A stretch of 64,000 nucleotides of DNA from Lentilitoribacter sp. Alg239-R112 (GTDB lineage: Bacteria > Pseudomonadota > Alphaproteobacteria > Rhizobiales > Rhizobiaceae). The translations under genes and the position numbers were made by a program. This document shows positions 7,820-16,775 of the stretch, in pieces. Numbering within the stretch: the first letter of the stretch is position 1; each line of letters starts with the position of its first letter. Location: NCBI RefSeq assembly GCF_900537175.1, contig NZ_LS999833.1:620001-684000 (forward strand). The letters run 5' to 3'. The notes under the pieces were generated by a model that made no database searches, had not been told where the DNA came from, and saw only the letters and a program-made list of their open reading frames with translations.

Positions 7820-10255
7820 GTGAATATCTCCAAAAAACTACCCGTCGCAGCAGCTATACTGACTTTATTTTCCGTAGGAATTGCAAGCATAGCGGGTTAC
7901 TTTGTTGCTTCCCATTATCTCTCCATAAAGTCTGATGAAAAACTCCAAGCTATTGCTGATGGCCGACGGAACCAGATTGAGGGTTACCTCAAATCCGTCG
8001 AAACCGATCTGATCAGAATGTCGAATGATGAGAACACAGCCAACGCATTTGTAGGTATGGCATCCTCATGGGGCTTAATGTCGGGAGATAAAACAGCCGA
8101 ACTTCAAAAACGTTACATTACAGACAACCCTCATCCTGTAGGCGAAAAAGATGCTCTGGAAACCGCTGAAAAGGATACTTATGATAAAGCTCATAAAAAG
8201 TACCACAATTATCTACGGGAGTTTGTAAGACATCAAGGTTACTATGACCTGTTCCTGATAGATAACAAAGGCGATATTATATATACAGTCTTCAAGGAAC
8301 CTGATTACGCGACAAACCTGAAAAATGGCGAGTGGAAAGACACTGGACTTGCAAAAGTCTGGAACGAGGTTATGGCAAATGAGAGCACAGATTTTGTCGC
8401 TTCCGATGACTTTGAAAAATACGCACCAACGGCCAATACACCTGCATCCTTTATTGCCAAACGCCTGACTAAAAGAGGACGACCGCTAGGTACTCTTGTT
8501 CTTCAGGTCGCGATCGACCCAATTGCGCAGATCATGGACAATACGACAGGATTAGGTACTACCGGTGAATCATTACTCCTAAGAGCAGACGGTTTAATGA
8601 TCACGGACTCGAAAAAAACCGACGAGAATGAGTCACTCAATCGAAAACTTGAACTTACTAAAAACCTTCTGGAAAATTCTTACGCCGATCAACCAGTTGA
8701 TTACATTAACTCTTATCGTGATGAGATGTTCCATATTTCAACCGCTCGAATTGATTATCAAGGTAAAGACTGGATTGCGGCGGCACTTATCGCTGATAGC
8801 GAGGTTGTTGCTGGCGCAAACACTATGAGAAATATCATTTTACTTATTTCGCTCGTTCTTATTGGTGGAGCAATGGTTGCGGCATTCCTTTTCTCAAGAT
8901 CAATCACTAAGCCACTTGATAAAGTCATAGATGACATGAATCATCTGGTTGAGGGTGAAACAAATATTGAATTATCAGGAATTAATCGTTCCGATGAAAT
9001 CGGCAAGATTTTCAAAGCTGTCTCCGTGTTTCGCGATGCAGCGATTGAAAAGGAGCGCCTAGAGGAAGAAAACGAGGAAAATCGCACCGCCAGCGATCAG
9101 GAGCGAAAACAAAACGAAGAAGCAAAAGCACTTGAAGCCCAAAAACTTGCAGATGCTGTTGAAGCACTTGCCAGTGGGCTCAAAAAACTTTCAAATGGTG
9201 ATCTAACGGCAAATATATCAACATCGTTCGAAGGAGAACTGGATAGATTACGCGTCGATTTCAATGATTCTGTACAGAATCTGAGCCAATCTATGACACG
9301 TATTACATCTGTGTCTGCAACCCTTAAAGACAATTCCGGTGAGATTAGCAATGCAACGGGTGAACTTTCCCGCAGAACGGAAACACAAGCTGCATCTTTG
9401 GAAGAAACATCGGCGGCCCTCGATGAAATCACCGCGACAGTGCAAGAAACATCCGAACGCGCAAAAGAAGCTGCTGCTCGTGCTAAGAATGCGCGAGATG
9501 ATACCGAACAATCAAGTATTGTTGTTAGTAATGCGGTATCTGCAATGGAAGGTATCGAAAAAGCATCTGGTGATATCTCAAATATCATCAATGTTATTGA
9601 TGAGATCGCTTTCCAAACGAATTTGCTTGCACTCAATGCAGGAGTTGAAGCCGCCCGCGCCGGTGAAGCGGGTAAAGGTTTTGCTGTTGTTGCACAAGAG
9701 GTTCGCGAACTTGCCCAGCGTTCTGCCGATGCAGCAAAAGAGATCAAAAGCTTGATCCAAAAATCTGGTGAAGAAGTTTCAAACGGCGTGCTACATGTGC
9801 GCGAAACAGGTGAAGCACTGGCAAAAATCTCTGAGCATGTGAATGAAATTGATGGTCAGATCAGTACAATATCACAAGGTGCCAATGAGCAGTTGACGGG
9901 CATTCAAGAAGTCAATAATGCTGTTAGTTCTATGGATCAAGTTACGCAGCAAAATGCTGCTATGGTTGAAGAAAATACAGCCGTCACACAGCAAATAGCC
10001 GATGAAGTCTCGACACTTTCAGGACTGATTGCAACATTCAAGTTGAGCGAACAGGCATCCACACGAGCTGCTCAACAATCTGTATTCGACAAACCGCAGC
10101 ATGAAGCAAAATCAGTTTCACTTCACCCGGTTAAAGCCGATGAAACACACTCTGCGAAACCTTCCCCCGCCAAGACATTGATTAGCAAGGCAAGTCGTGC
10201 ATTTAGCGGCAACGCGGCTCCGGCTGATGACGCTGATAACTGGGATGAGTTCTAA
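7820..10255 (+). CDS. Methyl-accepting chemotaxis protein with Cache-like sensor and C-terminal NWDEF tether
   Basis: This 811-residue chemoreceptor has transmembrane segments at about 7-30 and 338-358 bracketing a 300-residue periplasmic sensor domain of the Cache type (YYDLFLID and TGLGTTGES segments). A HAMP domain (358-410), a charged coiled linker and the MCP signalling domain follow. The hairpin tip carries the conserved run from [16 protein letters not shown] to [14 protein letters not shown]. The last five residues, NWDEF, fit the xWxxF pentapeptide that tethers CheR or CheB in other bacteria. It uses ATG or GTG near 7820 with GAGG upstream (GTGAGGTGCGCTC). No che genes are in the window, so it must feed a distant array. 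Confidence 0.93.
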   Translation: MNISKKLPVAAAILTLFSVGIASIAGYFVASHYLSIKSDEKLQAIADGRRNQIEGYLKSVETDLIRMSNDENTANAFVGMASSWGLMSGDKTAELQKRYITDNPHPVGEKDALETAEKDTYDKAHKKYHNYLREFVRHQGYYDLFLIDNKGDIIYTVFKEPDYATNLKNGEWKDTGLAKVWNEVMANESTDFVASDDFEKYAPTANTPASFIAKRLTKRGRPLGTLVLQVAIDPIAQIMDNTTGLGTTGESLLLRADGLMITDSKKTDENESLNRKLELTKNLLENSYADQPVDYINSYRDEMFHISTARIDYQGKDWIAAALIADSEVVAGANTMRNIILLISLVLIGGAMVAAFLFSRSITKPLDKVIDDMNHLVEGETNIELSGINRSDEIGKIFKAVSVFRDAAIEKERLEEENEENRTASDQERKQNEEAKALEAQKLADAVEALASGLKKLSNGDLTANISTSFEGELDRLRVDFNDSVQNLSQSMTRITSVSATLKDNSGEISNATGELSRRTETQAASLEETSAALDEITATVQETSERAKEAAARAKNARDDTEQSSIVVSNAVSAMEGIEKASGDISNIINVIDEIAFQTNLLALNAGVEAARAGEAGKGFAVVAQEVRELAQRSADAAKEIKSLIQKSGEEVSNGVLHVRETGEALAKISEHVNEIDGQISTISQGANEQLTGIQEVNNAVSSMDQVTQQNAAMVEENTAVTQQIADEVSTLSGLIATFKLSEQASTRAAQQSVFDKPQHEAKSVSLHPVKADETHSAKPSPAKTLISKASRAFSGNAAPADDADNWDEF

Positions 10256-10283
10256 TTAATTAAAGCCGATATAAACTTTGAAT

Positions 10284-10310
10284 AAGGGCGGGGATTACCT
10301 CGCCCTTTTT
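10284..10310 (+). terminator. Rho-independent terminator after the Cache chemoreceptor
   Basis: AAGGGCGGGG and CCTCGCCCTT form a 10-bp stem with one G-U pair around ATTA, followed by TTT. It lies between convergent genes and could act in both directions. Confidence 0.8.
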
Positions 10311-10330
10311 GCATCTTGGCAATATAGGCT

Positions 10331-11137
10331 TCATTGAGCAACATGTTCATCTTTAATAGCGACATCATACAAATGCCAAGTCGCATGACCCAAAATTGGC
10401 AATATAAAAATAATACCGATAAAGGCAGGTAAAAGCGCCAAGAAAACCAGAATAGCAATCACGACACCCCAACCAAGCATTACAAGCGGACTTTTTTGAA
10501 CCGCATCAATGCTTTTGAGCATTGCCGTAATAAAGTCCACTTCCTTGTCGAGCAAAAGCGGCATGGAAATAACAGTAATGCTAAACAACAATGTTGCCAA
10601 TACGGCGCCAACAGCTGTACCAACGGCCAGAAAGACATATCCGTCTGTCGTTGTGGTTATAACTGTCCAAAAACTCGTTAGCGATGAAATCGAGTGCCAC
10701 TGCAAAAACACCGCAAACAGCCAGTGAGCAACGAAAATCCAGTTCCAAAAAATAAATAGAACAACGAACGACATCCACCCGAATTCGCGTTTTTGCTGTC
10801 GTAACACAACAGTAAAAATTTCACCCCAGGTGAAGCTCTCACCCGTTTTATAACGATGAGACATTTCATAAAGCCCGACCGCGACAAAAGGAGCAATGAG
10901 TGGAAACCCGACACCAGCAGGTATAATCATCCAAAGATTATCGTAAACGACAAGGCCCGCCAAAAAAACAAGACCGAACCCAGCATATACTAATCCAAAA
11001 AACATGCTGAGCATTGGATTGCGAAAAAAATCTCTGAACCCTGCTGCAAGCGCATCTTTGACATTTTGCGCAGAAACCTTCTGCACTTTCAGCGCTCTCA
11101 CCCTTAGCATTCCCGGTGTAATTCCAGATGACGACAT
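10331..11137 (-). CDS. DUF2189 polytopic membrane protein
   Basis: The 268-residue protein has about six hydrophobic segments, with charged ends, a conserved RNPMLSMFFGLVYAGFGL stretch near residue 39 and a GHATWHLYD motif near the end. These match the DUF2189 family of integral membrane proteins, for which no function is established. The gene starts at ATG 11137 behind GGGAGGG. It is preceded by an FNR/FixK-type box and a well-placed -10, which suggests induction when oxygen is low. It converges on the chemoreceptor gene. A link to respiratory chain assembly or micro-oxic metabolism is an inference from the promoter only. Confidence 0.85.
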   Translation of the reverse strand: MSSSGITPGMLRVRALKVQKVSAQNVKDALAAGFRDFFRNPMLSMFFGLVYAGFGLVFLAGLVVYDNLWMIIPAGVGFPLIAPFVAVGLYEMSHRYKTGESFTWGEIFTVVLRQQKREFGWMSFVVLFIFWNWIFVAHWLFAVFLQWHSISSLTSFWTVITTTTDGYVFLAVGTAVGAVLATLLFSITVISMPLLLDKEVDFITAMLKSIDAVQKSPLVMLGWGVVIAILVFLALLPAFIGIIFILPILGHATWHLYDVAIKDEHVAQ

Positions 11138-11453
11138 ATTTCCCTCCCATATTGCCGCTTATAAGAAGTATGCAATGCAGCCTCCCAACCACATTGCAAA
11201 ACTACTATACCAATGTTGATGATCGATATATTGATCTGGATCAAGCAGAAACTGGTCCGATATTTACCTTTAATAGTTTGCTTATAACATTTCAGATATG
11301 GCTAGGGCATAAGAATGAAACAGATCGATTTATGATTATTTTTGCTTATTTAGAAGCAGAAATCTCAGGCTGAAGTGCGCTTGGCATTCGTGCGACATTA
11401 TAATTCCAAACTTTCCGCTTGCATTCGTATCAGCTCCCTATAAAAGCCATGCC
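11138..11453. other. Divergent intergenic region between DUF2189 gene and ABC-F gene
   Basis: This 316-bp stretch holds no convincing gene. Its left part contains the FNR/FixK-type promoter of the DUF2189 gene. The rest is AT-rich and presumably carries the ABC-F promoter, but I could not identify clear -35 and -10 elements for that gene. Confidence 0.5.
11204..11244 (-). promoter_or_regulatory. FNR/FixK-type anaerobox with -10 element, driving the DUF2189 gene
   Basis: TTGATCTGGATCAA at 11231-11244 matches TTGAT-N4-ATCAA, the FNR/FixK consensus, at all ten defined positions. On the minus strand, TATAGT (11209 to 11204) starts 22 bases after the box. This puts the box centre close to -41.5, the class II activation position. 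No similar -10 is found in the other direction. The DUF2189 start codon lies 94 bp downstream of the box. Confidence 0.6.
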
Positions 11454-13340
11454 ATGCTTACCATTACAGACCTTACTGCTCGCATTGCCGGGCGCTTGTT
11501 GATTGAAAATGCCTCTGTCACGCTCCCGACCGGGATGAAGGCAGGTATTGTTGGCCGCAATGGTGCGGGTAAATCAACGCTCTTTCGTGTTATAACGGGT
11601 GACTTGGGCGCCGAAACGGGCGATATAAGCCTGCCGCGCCAATGCCGCATAGGCCAGGTTGCGCAAGAGGCACCATCAACTGAAGATTCACTAATTGATA
11701 TCGTGCTATCTGCCGATAAAGAACGCACCGAGCTGATGCTCGAAGCTGAAACCGCGACGGAACCGACCCGTATTGCTGATATTCAGATGCGATTATTCGA
11801 TATTGATGCGCATTCTGCCGAATCCCGCGCTGCATCTATTTTGGCTGGCCTAGGATTTGATCAAGCGGCACAAGGGCGACCAGCATCAAGCTTTTCTGGT
11901 GGTTGGCGCATGCGTGTTGCACTTGCTGCGATCTTGTTTTCACAGCCTGATTTGTTGCTGCTTGATGAGCCTACCAACTATTTGGACTTGGAAGGCACGC
12001 TTTGGCTTGAAGCCTATATTCGTTCCTATCCTTACACGGCCATCATTATCAGCCACGATAGAGATCTGTTAAACAATGCCTGCAATTCAATCATCCATTT
12101 GGATCAGAAGAAACTGACGCTTTACAAAGGTAATTACGATCAGTTTGCACGCCAAAAGGCGGAACAAGATATCTTGCAAGAAAAGGCGCACGCAAAAAAC
12201 GAAGCTGCACGTCAGCATTTGCAAAAATTCGTTGATCGTTTCAAAGCTAAAGCAAGTAAAGCCAAGCAAGCACAGTCTCGCGTCAAGGCTTTGGAGAAAA
12301 TGGGAACTGTGGCCTCGGTTGTCCAGAGCAATGTTTCTCAGTTTAATTTTCCTAATCCGAAGAAACCTGTCTCATCGCCAATTATCAAGCTTGATAATGC
12401 ATCTTGCGGCTATGAACCCGGTAAACCAATCCTAAGTGATATCACTTTGCGGATTGATGCTGATGACCGGATTGCGCTTTTAGGTATGAACGGTAATGGC
12501 AAGTCTACATTTGCCAAGCTCATATCGGATCGTTTGCAAAATCAAACTGGTGAACTTGTCCGTGTCACCAAACTGAATATTGGTTTTTTTGCCCAGCATC
12601 AGCTTGATGACCTTCATGCAGGTGAAACACCTGTTGAGCACGTTCGTGCACTTATGCCAGATGCACCAGAGGCAAAAGTTCGGGCACGTGTTGCTGCCAT
12701 GGGCTTAACGTCTGAGAAAATGGGTACCGTTGTTGAAAAGCTATCGGGTGGCGAGAAAGCTCGTCTCTTAATGGGGCTCGCAACATTTGACGGCCCTCAC
12801 CTTTTGATCCTCGATGAGCCAACCAACCATTTGGACATCGATAGCCGCACAAGCCTTATTCAGGCGCTGACGGACTATGAAGGTGCTGTGATCCTCATTA
12901 GCCATGATCGCTATTTGATTGAAGCCACGGTAGATCGTCTCTGGATCGTCAACAATGGCACCGTATCAACTTATGAAGGCGATATGGATGAATATCGTGA
13001 TTTAGTTGTTGGCGGCAAAACCAAGGCCAAGAAAGCTGAAAGTGATGCTCCCAAAAAACTGTCTAAGGCTGAGCAACGCAAAAAAGCAGCTGCTGCGCGC
13101 GAGAAATTTAAACCTCTTAAACGCAAGGTCACCGAGATCGAAACCAAGATCGAAAAGGTCGAGACCAAAATTGCCAAACTCGATGAAGAACTGGCTGATC
13201 CGGTGATTTATGAAAAAGATCCTGATCGCGTGGCGCAAATTACGGCTGAGCGTGGAGATTTTCTCAATCAAGTTACTATTTTGGAAGAAGAATGGACAAC
13301 ACGTTCAGAAGAATATGAGGCAGCACTCGCATCTGCCTAA
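11454..13340 (+). CDS. ABC-F family ATP-binding protein (YheS/ABCF3-like)
   Basis: The 628-residue protein carries two ABC ATPase domains and no membrane segments. The first has Walker A GRNGAGKST (34-42), signature SFSGGWRMR and Walker B LLLLDEPTN. The second has GMNGNGKST, LSGGEKAR and LLILDEPTN. Between them is a charged linker of the ABC-F type (about residues 225-305), and a lysine- and glutamate-rich coiled coil closes the protein. ABC-F proteins act on the ribosome in translation rather than in transport. The domain order and C-terminal extension are closest to YheS-like members. It is transcribed alone and converges on the TetR gene 21 bp away. No resistance role is implied. Confidence 0.9.
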   Translation: MLTITDLTARIAGRLLIENASVTLPTGMKAGIVGRNGAGKSTLFRVITGDLGAETGDISLPRQCRIGQVAQEAPSTEDSLIDIVLSADKERTELMLEAETATEPTRIADIQMRLFDIDAHSAESRAASILAGLGFDQAAQGRPASSFSGGWRMRVALAAILFSQPDLLLLDEPTNYLDLEGTLWLEAYIRSYPYTAIIISHDRDLLNNACNSIIHLDQKKLTLYKGNYDQFARQKAEQDILQEKAHAKNEAARQHLQKFVDRFKAKASKAKQAQSRVKALEKMGTVASVVQSNVSQFNFPNPKKPVSSPIIKLDNASCGYEPGKPILSDITLRIDADDRIALLGMNGNGKSTFAKLISDRLQNQTGELVRVTKLNIGFFAQHQLDDLHAGETPVEHVRALMPDAPEAKVRARVAAMGLTSEKMGTVVEKLSGGEKARLLMGLATFDGPHLLILDEPTNHLDIDSRTSLIQALTDYEGAVILISHDRYLIEATVDRLWIVNNGTVSTYEGDMDEYRDLVVGGKTKAKKAESDAPKKLSKAEQRKKAAAAREKFKPLKRKVTEIETKIEKVETKIAKLDEELADPVIYEKDPDRVAQITAERGDFLNQVTILEEEWTTRSEEYEAALASA

Positions 13341-13361
13341 ATGCGGGGCGTTATAGCTCAA

Positions 13362-14027
13362 TCACCGATCAACATGTTCGTCTATAAGTTTATCTATTGC
13401 AGGGCTTAACATATGAGACTTACAGCTCTCAATGAGCGCCAATGCTTCTCGTTCTGATAATGCGATGGCCTGCCGCACAGTCATACCAATGATGGATGTG
13501 AACAGCTGCGCCATGCGAACAGCCTCATCTGGTGGAAAATTTGGCATGACCCTCAAAATAACATCTTTTAACGATTGCGTATGATGAAGCATGTCTTCCT
13601 CATCTATGTAGTGCAGCTGTGGATCTGACTGAACAGCTTGCCAAATGGCACGGGTTCCAGGAACAGTTTGAAAAAACTCGTAATAGCTATCCATCATCTC
13701 ATAGACCGCCGGCTTTAGCTGATCAATCTCTGCAACATGCCCAAAAACATCGCTTACGCAATCCTGCCCTTCACAATTGAACCGCTCTGCCAAGGTCGCG
13801 ACAATCGACGTTTTATCAGGAAAATATTGATAGAGCGATGCTATAGAAATCTCTGCAATTTCAGCAACTTGGTTCATTGTAACAGCATCAATCCCTTTCT
13901 TGCTAATCTGCTCTAAAGACACCTCCAATATTCGCTCAAACCTAATGCGGCTACGCTCTTGCACCGGTTGTTTGCGCGGCAATATTCGATCTGATGTACG
14001 TTCTGCTTCTGACAAATTCATCTCCAT
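13362..14027 (-). CDS. TetR/AcrR family transcriptional regulator
   Basis: The product has an N-terminal TetR helix-turn-helix. The recognition part reads MNQVAEIAEISIASLYQYFPDK, a standard TetR signature, and a C-terminal ligand-binding region follows. A longer frame starts at 14090, but that would leave almost no room for promoters of the divergent gene at 14113. Starting at ATG 14027 (221 residues) gives an 85-bp control region that contains a 21-bp imperfect palindrome. ATG 14021 is also possible. The gene faces a flavodoxin-fold reductase, a common pairing in which the regulator senses an electrophile or quinone and represses the enzyme. The ligand is unknown. Confidence 0.85.
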   Translation of the reverse strand: MEMNLSEAERTSDRILPRKQPVQERSRIRFERILEVSLEQISKKGIDAVTMNQVAEIAEISIASLYQYFPDKTSIVATLAERFNCEGQDCVSDVFGHVAEIDQLKPAVYEMMDSYYEFFQTVPGTRAIWQAVQSDPQLHYIDEEDMLHHTQSLKDVILRVMPNFPPDEAVRMAQLFTSIIGMTVRQAIALSEREALALIESCKSHMLSPAIDKLIDEHVDR

Positions 14028-14064
14028 TTGATTCAGCTCATTGACAATCGCACAAACATGAGTA

Positions 14065-14085
14065 TATGTCACGTTTATAAACATA
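14065..14085. promoter_or_regulatory. Candidate TetR operator between divergent genes
   Basis: TATGT-N11-ACATA forms an imperfect palindrome here, and a perfect 10-bp palindrome GTTTATAAAC lies inside its right part (14073-14082). Its place between the TetR gene and the reductase gene suits autoregulation. Confidence 0.35.
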
Positions 14086-14112
14086 AGCATTACTCACGTT
14101 TTGGAAATTAAC

Positions 14113-14703
14113 ATGACAAAAAAGATATTTATTTGGGTCGGACACCCTAATACATCCTCCCTTTGCGCATCGCTTGCTGACAATTATCAACAAGGCGCAC
14201 AAACTGCGGGCGCTGAAATAAGACGGATGAATTTAAGCGAAATGACTCTTAATGCAGAGGCCTTTAAAGGATATGATGGCAAACGGCTTGCACTTGCTCC
14301 TGACCTAAAGGAATGGCAAGAAAACTTGTTATGGGCAGACCACGTCTTGTTTGTTCATCCATATTGGTGGGCGGCTATGCCGGCGCAGGCAAAGGCGGTT
14401 TTGGACCAAGGACTATTACCGGGATTTGCATTTAAATATCATGACAAAGGAGTGGGTTGGGACAAATTACTAAAAGGACGAACGGGTGATGCCATTATTA
14501 CGTCGGACACCCCGCCATGGCTTGACACAATATACTACCGCAAGCCCGGGCGGCGCGTGATCAAAAATCAGGTATTTGATTTCGTTGGCATTAAACCGAA
14601 GGCCATCGTCCAATTTGGATCTGTCAAATTCAACGGAAGTAAAAACATTCCAAAATGGCTGGATCGCGCAACTAAAATGGGCGCGAAAGCAGCTAACAGC
14701 TAG
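14113..14703 (+). CDS. NAD(P)H-dependent oxidoreductase, flavodoxin-like fold
   Basis: This 196-residue protein has the flavodoxin_2/NQO fold. Near the N-terminus it has an FMN or FAD phosphate-binding stretch WVGHPNTSSLCASLA, then an FVHPYWWAAMPAQAKAVLDQ segment typical of quinone reductases and modulator-of-drug-activity proteins. Such enzymes reduce quinones or similar compounds with two electrons. A TTG at 14101 is in frame, but GGAA precedes ATG 14113 at good spacing, so the ATG is preferred. The divergent TetR regulator probably controls it. It converges on the diguanylate cyclase gene through a shared strong hairpin. Confidence 0.85.
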   Translation: MTKKIFIWVGHPNTSSLCASLADNYQQGAQTAGAEIRRMNLSEMTLNAEAFKGYDGKRLALAPDLKEWQENLLWADHVLFVHPYWWAAMPAQAKAVLDQGLLPGFAFKYHDKGVGWDKLLKGRTGDAIITSDTPPWLDTIYYRKPGRRVIKNQVFDFVGIKPKAIVQFGSVKFNGSKNIPKWLDRATKMGAKAANS

Positions 14704-14753
14704 ATATCCTGCAATCGGCGTTCAAAATTGACAATCCGTAATTTACATAAATA

Positions 14754-14789
14754 AACTCCGCGAAAAGGCCCTATCCCTTTCGCGGAGTT
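14754..14789. terminator. Bidirectional terminator between reductase and diguanylate cyclase genes
   Basis: AACTCCGCGAAA and TTTCGCGGAGTT form a perfect 12-bp stem with a 12-nt loop. The minus strand continues into TATTTATG, the better U-rich tail; the plus strand continues CTTC. It can serve both convergent genes. Confidence 0.7.
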
Positions 14790-14851
14790 CTTCACCTGCC
14801 CTATCAGGTAACCTTACCGGCGGCACCCTTTAAGAATATAGTCGGGTTTAA

Positions 14852-16180
14852 TTACGCAGTACGCTTTAGTGTATTTTCTGGCTGGGAAACAACCTGATTG
14901 CGTCCACCCGCTTTCGCTTCATGCAAATATACATCAGCAACATTTAAAATAGAATCGATTGTCTCGTTTGGTGCAAATTGGGCTGTGCCCATCGATGCTG
15001 TAATTTTAATTGTTTTTTTGCCTAAAGTTATCGACGTGGCAGCAATTTTTTCCCGAATCCGCTCGGCCAATTCATTTGCAGCAGCTAGACCACCATGAAG
15101 CAACACAACACCAAACTCTTCGCCACCCAAACGTGTCAATATCTGACTGCTATGATCGACCGCTGAATTAATAACGTCAGCGACAGTCTTCAAGACATAA
15201 TCACCTGCGGCATAACCACATTTATCATTAATAGATTTAAATTTATCCAGATCTATCATCACGACCGAAGGCACCTGCCCCGCGGCATGAGATTCTTGAA
15301 CCAATTCAGCACCATCACTAAAGAGGAAGCGACGGTTATATAGCTCTGTTAGAAAATCACGATAGGCCATGCCATTAAGGCGCTTGGTTAGCCGGACCGT
15401 TTCAACATTTTCACTCACACGCCACTGGAACTCTTCCGCTGCAAAAGGGCGCTGCATAAAGTCATTTGCACCAGCCTTTAGAAATTGCGCTGACATCAAA
15501 CTATTGCCCGTTGATGAAACACCCAAGATCCGCATATCTTCGCTATAGTTACCCTTGCGAGCGAGTGAGACGAATTCATCTCCATTCATTCCCGGCATAT
15601 TGTAATCTGTGACGATCAAATCGAACTGATGCCCTTGCTCCAGCAAGTGCAATGCCTCTTTGCCACTGAACACGGCGTGAACGTTGTAGAGTTGCGGTTC
15701 GAGTAAGCCAACCATAACAGCTTGTGTTGTTTTCTGGTCATCAACAACCAGAACACTGGAATAGCGGTTGAGCAATGCTTTACGAGCTGTTTCAGCCAAT
15801 ATTCGAGCAGAATCTGGATTGTCTTTCACCACATAATCAATAACTCGACGGTTCAACATGCGATCACGAACTTCTTCCGAGAACGTGCCTGTAAATACCA
15901 CCGTGGGAATATCACGAGCCAGAAGTTCATCCATTGCTTCGCCATTTGGAGCACCAGGCACATTCAAATCTGTAAGTGCCACTTCATATTGGACACCTGA
16001 TGTGACCGCATCAAGCACTTCTTGATAACTTGCACAAATCGTGACGTTTGCGCCAAAAGTTTTATCAAGCTGATCAAAAATAATTTGCTGATAAGTACGT
16101 GAATCTTCAACAAGAAGAATGTTTATGTCACTAAATTGATTGAGACCGTTTGGTCCGCGGCTGTCTTTTCTAAAGGACAT
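14852..16180 (-). CDS. PleD-like diguanylate cyclase response regulator (REC-REC-GGDEF)
   Basis: The 442-residue protein has two receiver domains followed by a GGDEF domain, like PleD. Asp71 (LTDLNVPG) and Asp192 (VTDYNMPG) are the likely phosphoacceptors. In the second receiver the conserved switch lysine is replaced by Arg244 (MQRPF). The cyclase signature is GGEEF at 352-356, an active form that makes cyclic di-GMP from GTP. The inhibitory RxxD I-site normally found just before it is absent (HSSQ instead). GGGAG 6 bp before ATG 16180 favours that start over a GTG six codons upstream. It is transcribed alone. Whether it belongs to the PleC pathway, as in Caulobacter, cannot be read from this window. 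Confidence 0.88.
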   Translation of the reverse strand: MSFRKDSRGPNGLNQFSDINILLVEDSRTYQQIIFDQLDKTFGANVTICASYQEVLDAVTSGVQYEVALTDLNVPGAPNGEAMDELLARDIPTVVFTGTFSEEVRDRMLNRRVIDYVVKDNPDSARILAETARKALLNRYSSVLVVDDQKTTQAVMVGLLEPQLYNVHAVFSGKEALHLLEQGHQFDLIVTDYNMPGMNGDEFVSLARKGNYSEDMRILGVSSTGNSLMSAQFLKAGANDFMQRPFAAEEFQWRVSENVETVRLTKRLNGMAYRDFLTELYNRRFLFSDGAELVQESHAAGQVPSVVMIDLDKFKSINDKCGYAAGDYVLKTVADVINSAVDHSSQILTRLGGEEFGVVLLHGGLAAANELAERIREKIAATSITLGKKTIKITASMGTAQFAPNETIDSILNVADVYLHEAKAGGRNQVVSQPENTLKRTA

Positions 16181-16310
16181 AAAGTCTCCCGAGTGCACCT
16201 TTAATCTTGGTGTGAGATTTCTACAAAAGACTTACTATGTTATTAAACTTTTACGTAAATTCTAATGGATAAACATTCCAAACAGCCTCAAAGGTCTCAT
16301 TTATAAAGAG

Positions 16311-16760
16311 TTAGGCCTTTTTAACCCACCGACGATCGGGGGTTTGTTGCCAGTAAGTTTTTTCCATTCCACTCTTTGAAAAAGCCTTCCACTGAGCGCG
16401 TGCACGTTCTAATTGCTCTTGGTCATGGCCATCGAACATATAAACAATTCTATCGCATTCATCTGCATTGGGCTCTTCGCCCATATCTACAACAAAGCGA
16501 ACTTGTGCATTATTTGCACTATCACCTAATGTGGTGAGCAAAACTGGTTGCAGTTCTGCATTTTCATCGCCAACCTTGCCATGAGCTAAAAAACTGTCTT
16601 CACGATAGGTCCAAAGATGATTGTCAAGAATATCTAATCGCTCTTCGGACCCACAATGAATACAAGCTTTCCAGCCACGCGCGATGCTTTTTTCCAAAAG
16701 CTGCGGCAGCGTATCTTCAAGCCTTGTTTCTGTTAGATGATAGAAAAGTATTTCTGCCAT
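16311..16760 (-). CDS. holC: DNA polymerase III subunit chi
   Basis: The 149-residue protein starts MAEILFYHLTETRLEDTLP and contains GWKACIHCGSEERLDILDNHLWTY-type sequence, the hallmark of HolC. Chi links the clamp loader, through psi, to single-strand binding protein at the replication fork. Length fits the family. The gene lies 15 bp downstream of pepA on the same strand, an arrangement common in proteobacteria, so the two are probably co-transcribed. The C-terminal WVKKA is followed by TAA; no strong terminator is seen, and about 130 bp separate it from the cyclase start. Confidence 0.93.
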   Translation of the reverse strand: MAEILFYHLTETRLEDTLPQLLEKSIARGWKACIHCGSEERLDILDNHLWTYREDSFLAHGKVGDENAELQPVLLTTLGDSANNAQVRFVVDMGEEPNADECDRIVYMFDGHDQEQLERARAQWKAFSKSGMEKTYWQQTPDRRWVKKA

Positions 16761-16775
16761 TATGTAATTTGTTCA

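Noticed and set aside
9097-9747. 216-residue open frame antisense to the Cache chemoreceptor
   Set aside because: It is a Ser/Ala-rich mirror of the conserved signalling domain, has no ribosome binding site or family features, and lies fully inside a certain gene.
9560-9760. Long near-repeat shared with 35770-35960 (opposite strand)
   Set aside because: Similarity follows from the conserved chemoreceptor signalling tip at the protein level; it is not a mobile or structural repeat.
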